From assembly GCF_009711415.1 (NCBI RefSeq), contig NZ_SMLZ01000105.1, positions 60,779 through 124,778 on the forward strand: a stretch of DNA of 64,000 nt, written 5' to 3'. The DNA is from Roseibium denhamense (lineage in GTDB: Bacteria; Pseudomonadota; Alphaproteobacteria; Rhizobiales; Stappiaceae). This document shows, piece by piece, positions 62,332 through 64,000 of this stretch (position 1 is its first letter; each line of letters begins with the position of its first letter). The translations under genes and the position numbers were made by a program. Under the pieces are notes generated by a model, which saw only the letters and a list, made by a program, of their open reading frames with translations, was not told the origin of the DNA and searched no databases.

Positions 62332-62589
62332 AGCCGGACATGGCTGCCGGCCTGACGGCACACCAAATCCGGAAGATCCGCTGACACGGCGGCCCATTTT
62401 CTGCCGTGTCCTTTATCCGAACAGCGCCTGCTTGAGGCATGGCCGTTGCCTTGTTTTCATACAAACTCTCAAGGCAAGGGAAACCGCCTTGACCGGACGG
62501 CATGAGCGCGTGCTGATGCAATGCCGCGCCGGAATTGAGTGGTGCCGTATCGCCGCGGACCGCAGACGCCGGAGCCAGGGCAAGATCTG

Positions 62590-63330
62590 CTAGTTCATCA
62601 AAGCATAGCGTGCAAGGATCTGCTCGTAAGTGCCGTCTGACCTGATGGCCGCAAGACCCTCCCGGAAAGCTGCGACAAGCTCCGGATCGGACGTCTTGCT
62701 GAACGCCATGTAAAGACTGCCGCTGATCTCCTCCAGCCGGTAGACCCGGCGGAACGTGCCCATATCCATTCCTTCCAGCGCCACACGGTAATTGAACGAA
62801 GCCTCATCGAAGGCGATGATGTCGATGCGCCCGAGCGCGAGCTTGCGAATATTCAGAACGTCCTCACCGACGACATCGAGCTGCTTAAATCCTTCGCCAT
62901 CCAGATACTGATAGATCACGTCCTTCACGGATACGCCGATGCTGTAGCGCTTGGCATCATTAAGCGAGGCTATTGAAACGCCTGTGTTGTCGGCCCGTGT
63001 GTAGAGCGAGGTGTTGAAGGGGGCAATCACGCCGACCCACTCGAACAGATCCTCGCGCTCAGGGATCCGTCCGATTGAATAGATCAGGGTGTTCTTGCGG
63101 TTTTGAGCCGTCAAATAGGCCCGGGCCCAGGGCAGGAACTCGATCTTGGCGTCAAATCCTATCTTCTGAAGAACAGCCTCGACAACCTCGGTCGAAAGCC
63201 CTTGCGGAACACCGTCCTGGGAGAAATTGTAAGGCGGAAACTCTTCGGTCACGATGGTCAGCGGCTGTGCCTTCGCAGGCAGGATCGCCATCAAAACCAG
63301 CAAAATACAGGCAAGAACGCGCATTGGCAC
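62590..63330 (-). CDS. Periplasmic solute-binding protein (SBP_bac_3)
   Basis: A 246-residue amino-acid-type binding protein. The signal peptide MPMRVLACILLVLMAILPAK ends near AKAQ, then QPLTIVTEEFPPYNFSQDGV opens the first lobe. The hinge and second lobe include NRKNTLIYSIGRIPEREDLF and GRIDIIAFDEASFNYR. No permease or ATPase gene is adjacent, so it may be a lone sensor protein of the type often linked to signalling. It is intact, unlike the related gene at 27241-28009. Confidence 0.9.
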   Translation of the reverse strand: MPMRVLACILLVLMAILPAKAQPLTIVTEEFPPYNFSQDGVPQGLSTEVVEAVLQKIGFDAKIEFLPWARAYLTAQNRKNTLIYSIGRIPEREDLFEWVGVIAPFNTSLYTRADNTGVSIASLNDAKRYSIGVSVKDVIYQYLDGEGFKQLDVVGEDVLNIRKLALGRIDIIAFDEASFNYRVALEGMDMGTFRRVYRLEEISGSLYMAFSKTSDPELVAAFREGLAAIRSDGTYEQILARYALMN

Positions 63331-63700
63331 ACCAGCAGTCCAGGACCGTGAGGAGCCTCAAGGTAGCACCGAACCTCGTCGTCACGATATCGTCTGAATT
63401 GCTGATGATTTCTCGCCCGCCAAAGCGAACATGTGTGAGGATGCCGCAGGCGAAACAGACCAAATAGGCCAATGCTGCGCATCTGCATGGCCGGCCCAGC
63501 GGGACTGCCGGGTGAGGCTGAACATCGGCAGATCGCCCCGATCTTTCGCTCAGGCTGATATCGCCCGCTGGGGTGACTGGATCCGCTCCTGTTATTTCTG
63601 CACTTCGGAAAAAGCTGCAAGGGCCGCGACGTGGAAAACATTCCGCCGATCCGAAAAAGGGCTTGCTTCGCTAGGCGTGGGCAACTAAACGGGATTTACC
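63331..63700. other. Gene-free region before the tRNA
   Basis: These 370 bases have only a short frame at 63431-63688 with no recognisable content. The promoter of tRNA-Ser should lie at its right end. Confidence 0.45.
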
Positions 63701-63790
63701 GGAGAGGTGGCCGAGTGGTCGAAGGCGCTCCCCTGCTAAGGGAGTAGGCGGGCAACCGTCTCGAGGGTTCGAATCCCTTCCTCTCCGCCA
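63701..63790 (+). tRNA. tRNA-Ser (GCT anticodon)
   Basis: A 90-nt tRNA with long variable arm, as expected for serine. It starts GGAGAGGTGGCCGAGTGG, the anticodon stem-loop CTCCCCTGCTAAGGGAG carries GCT, the T arm is GAGGGTTCGAATCCCTTC, and the acceptor CTCTCC is followed by an encoded CCA. Confidence 0.97.
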
Positions 63791-63861
63791 TTTTTCTTGA
63801 TAAGTTATTGATTTTCAATCGCCAATTTTTGGCATGATTTTTCAGACAATCATCCAGCCCA

Positions 63862-63999
63862 TTAGGTGACAGGTTTATTCACAGCCCTGGCGTTCAATCC
63901 GTTTTTTTTCGCCTCAGGCTCTTGCACGACAACGCAGCAGTGCCTACCCAATATGTAACTCGGTTCATTTATCTCATCCGGGTTCATCACCAGCTTGCG
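63862..63999 (-). CDS. Possible 3' end of a minus-strand gene, cut by the window edge
   Basis: A frame open from the right edge to the TAA at 63862-63864 encodes 45 residues, including MNPDEINEPSYILGRHCCVV and VQEPEAKKNGLNARAVNKPV. It is short and has no family recognised, so it could be a chance frame. Its position just downstream of a tRNA would also fit an integrated element. Confidence 0.3.
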   Translation of the reverse strand, partial: RKLVMNPDEINEPSYILGRHCCVVVQEPEAKKNGLNARAVNKPVT

Positions 64000-64000
64000 C

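Noticed and set aside
63431..63688. An 85-residue frame before tRNA-Ser
   Set aside because: The composition is not protein-like and no start signal was seen.
63701..64000. Phage or island attachment at tRNA-Ser
   Set aside because: No integrase or duplicated tRNA end is visible in the 210 bases to the right, so this cannot be supported from the window.

Overview
The window looks like the chromosome of a GC-rich alphaproteobacterium, most likely of the order Hyphomicrobiales (Rhizobiales) near Roseibium/Labrenzia. This is inferred from the gene families (glnE followed by a PAS histidine kinase and pepN, the DUF2147 pair, a Sel1-like small protein, an FliK/FlhB-domain pair) and was not checked by a database search. 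No rRNA, CRISPR array, transposase or complete prophage was seen. One tRNA (Ser-GCT) lies near the right edge.

Layout. 1-6.8 kb: nitrogen control and housekeeping (3' part of glnE, a membrane PAS histidine kinase, pepN). 7-9.1 kb: a convergent pair of paralogous proteins with spike-like beta repeats. 9.4-13.8 kb: a small methyltransferase, a CaiB-type CoA transferase, NudK and a membrane adenylate cyclase. 13.9-21.4 kb: a peptide/opine-type ABC importer operon (dual ATPase, binding protein, two permeases) that also carries two methyltransferases and ends in a strong terminator. 21.5-26.5 kb: nitrile hydratase territory. It holds two stand-alone nitrile-hydratase-leader-like small proteins, an outer-membrane barrel, a DUF6615-like possible nuclease, and a cobalt-type nitrile hydratase operon (alpha, beta, accessory, isoprenylcysteine-methyltransferase-like membrane protein). 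Two copies of a roughly 105-bp dispersed repeat sit directly upstream of the leader-like gene and the alpha gene.

28.1-39.8 kb is the most interesting block. A polysaccharide deacetylase and four glycosyltransferases are divergent from an 860-residue ABC exporter whose ATPase motifs are degenerate and split by a long insertion. The exporter is followed by a cyclic-nucleotide-binding protein, a PhnP/RNase Z-like metallo-hydrolase and a class III cyclase. I read this as a candidate cyclic-nucleotide-controlled glycan synthesis and export locus (inference).

39.9-47.5 kb: an SDR dehydrogenase, a DUF3302 plus HlyD pair, a VOC protein divergent from SoxR with a near-perfect SoxR promoter between them, a Tat-exported PhoX phosphatase behind a three-repeat Pho box, and a PBP4-type peptidase. 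47.5-50.3 kb looks foreign or decaying: a stop-interrupted remnant, a small secreted protein and a von Willebrand A protein. 50.6-63.8 kb: YjhX-type toxin, small proteins, a Pro/Ala-rich FliK-like protein with its FlhB-domain partner, gatB, a MazG-like protein, a GT39 transferase, a GNAT, a glutathione transferase, two DUF2147 proteins, a Sel1-like protein, a periplasmic solute-binding protein and tRNA-Ser.

Three otherwise well-conserved genes (the binding protein at 27.2-28.0 kb, the metallo-hydrolase at 37.0 kb and the glutathione transferase at 59.9-60.6 kb) each carry one single-base frameshift. That points either to assembly errors or to recent decay.
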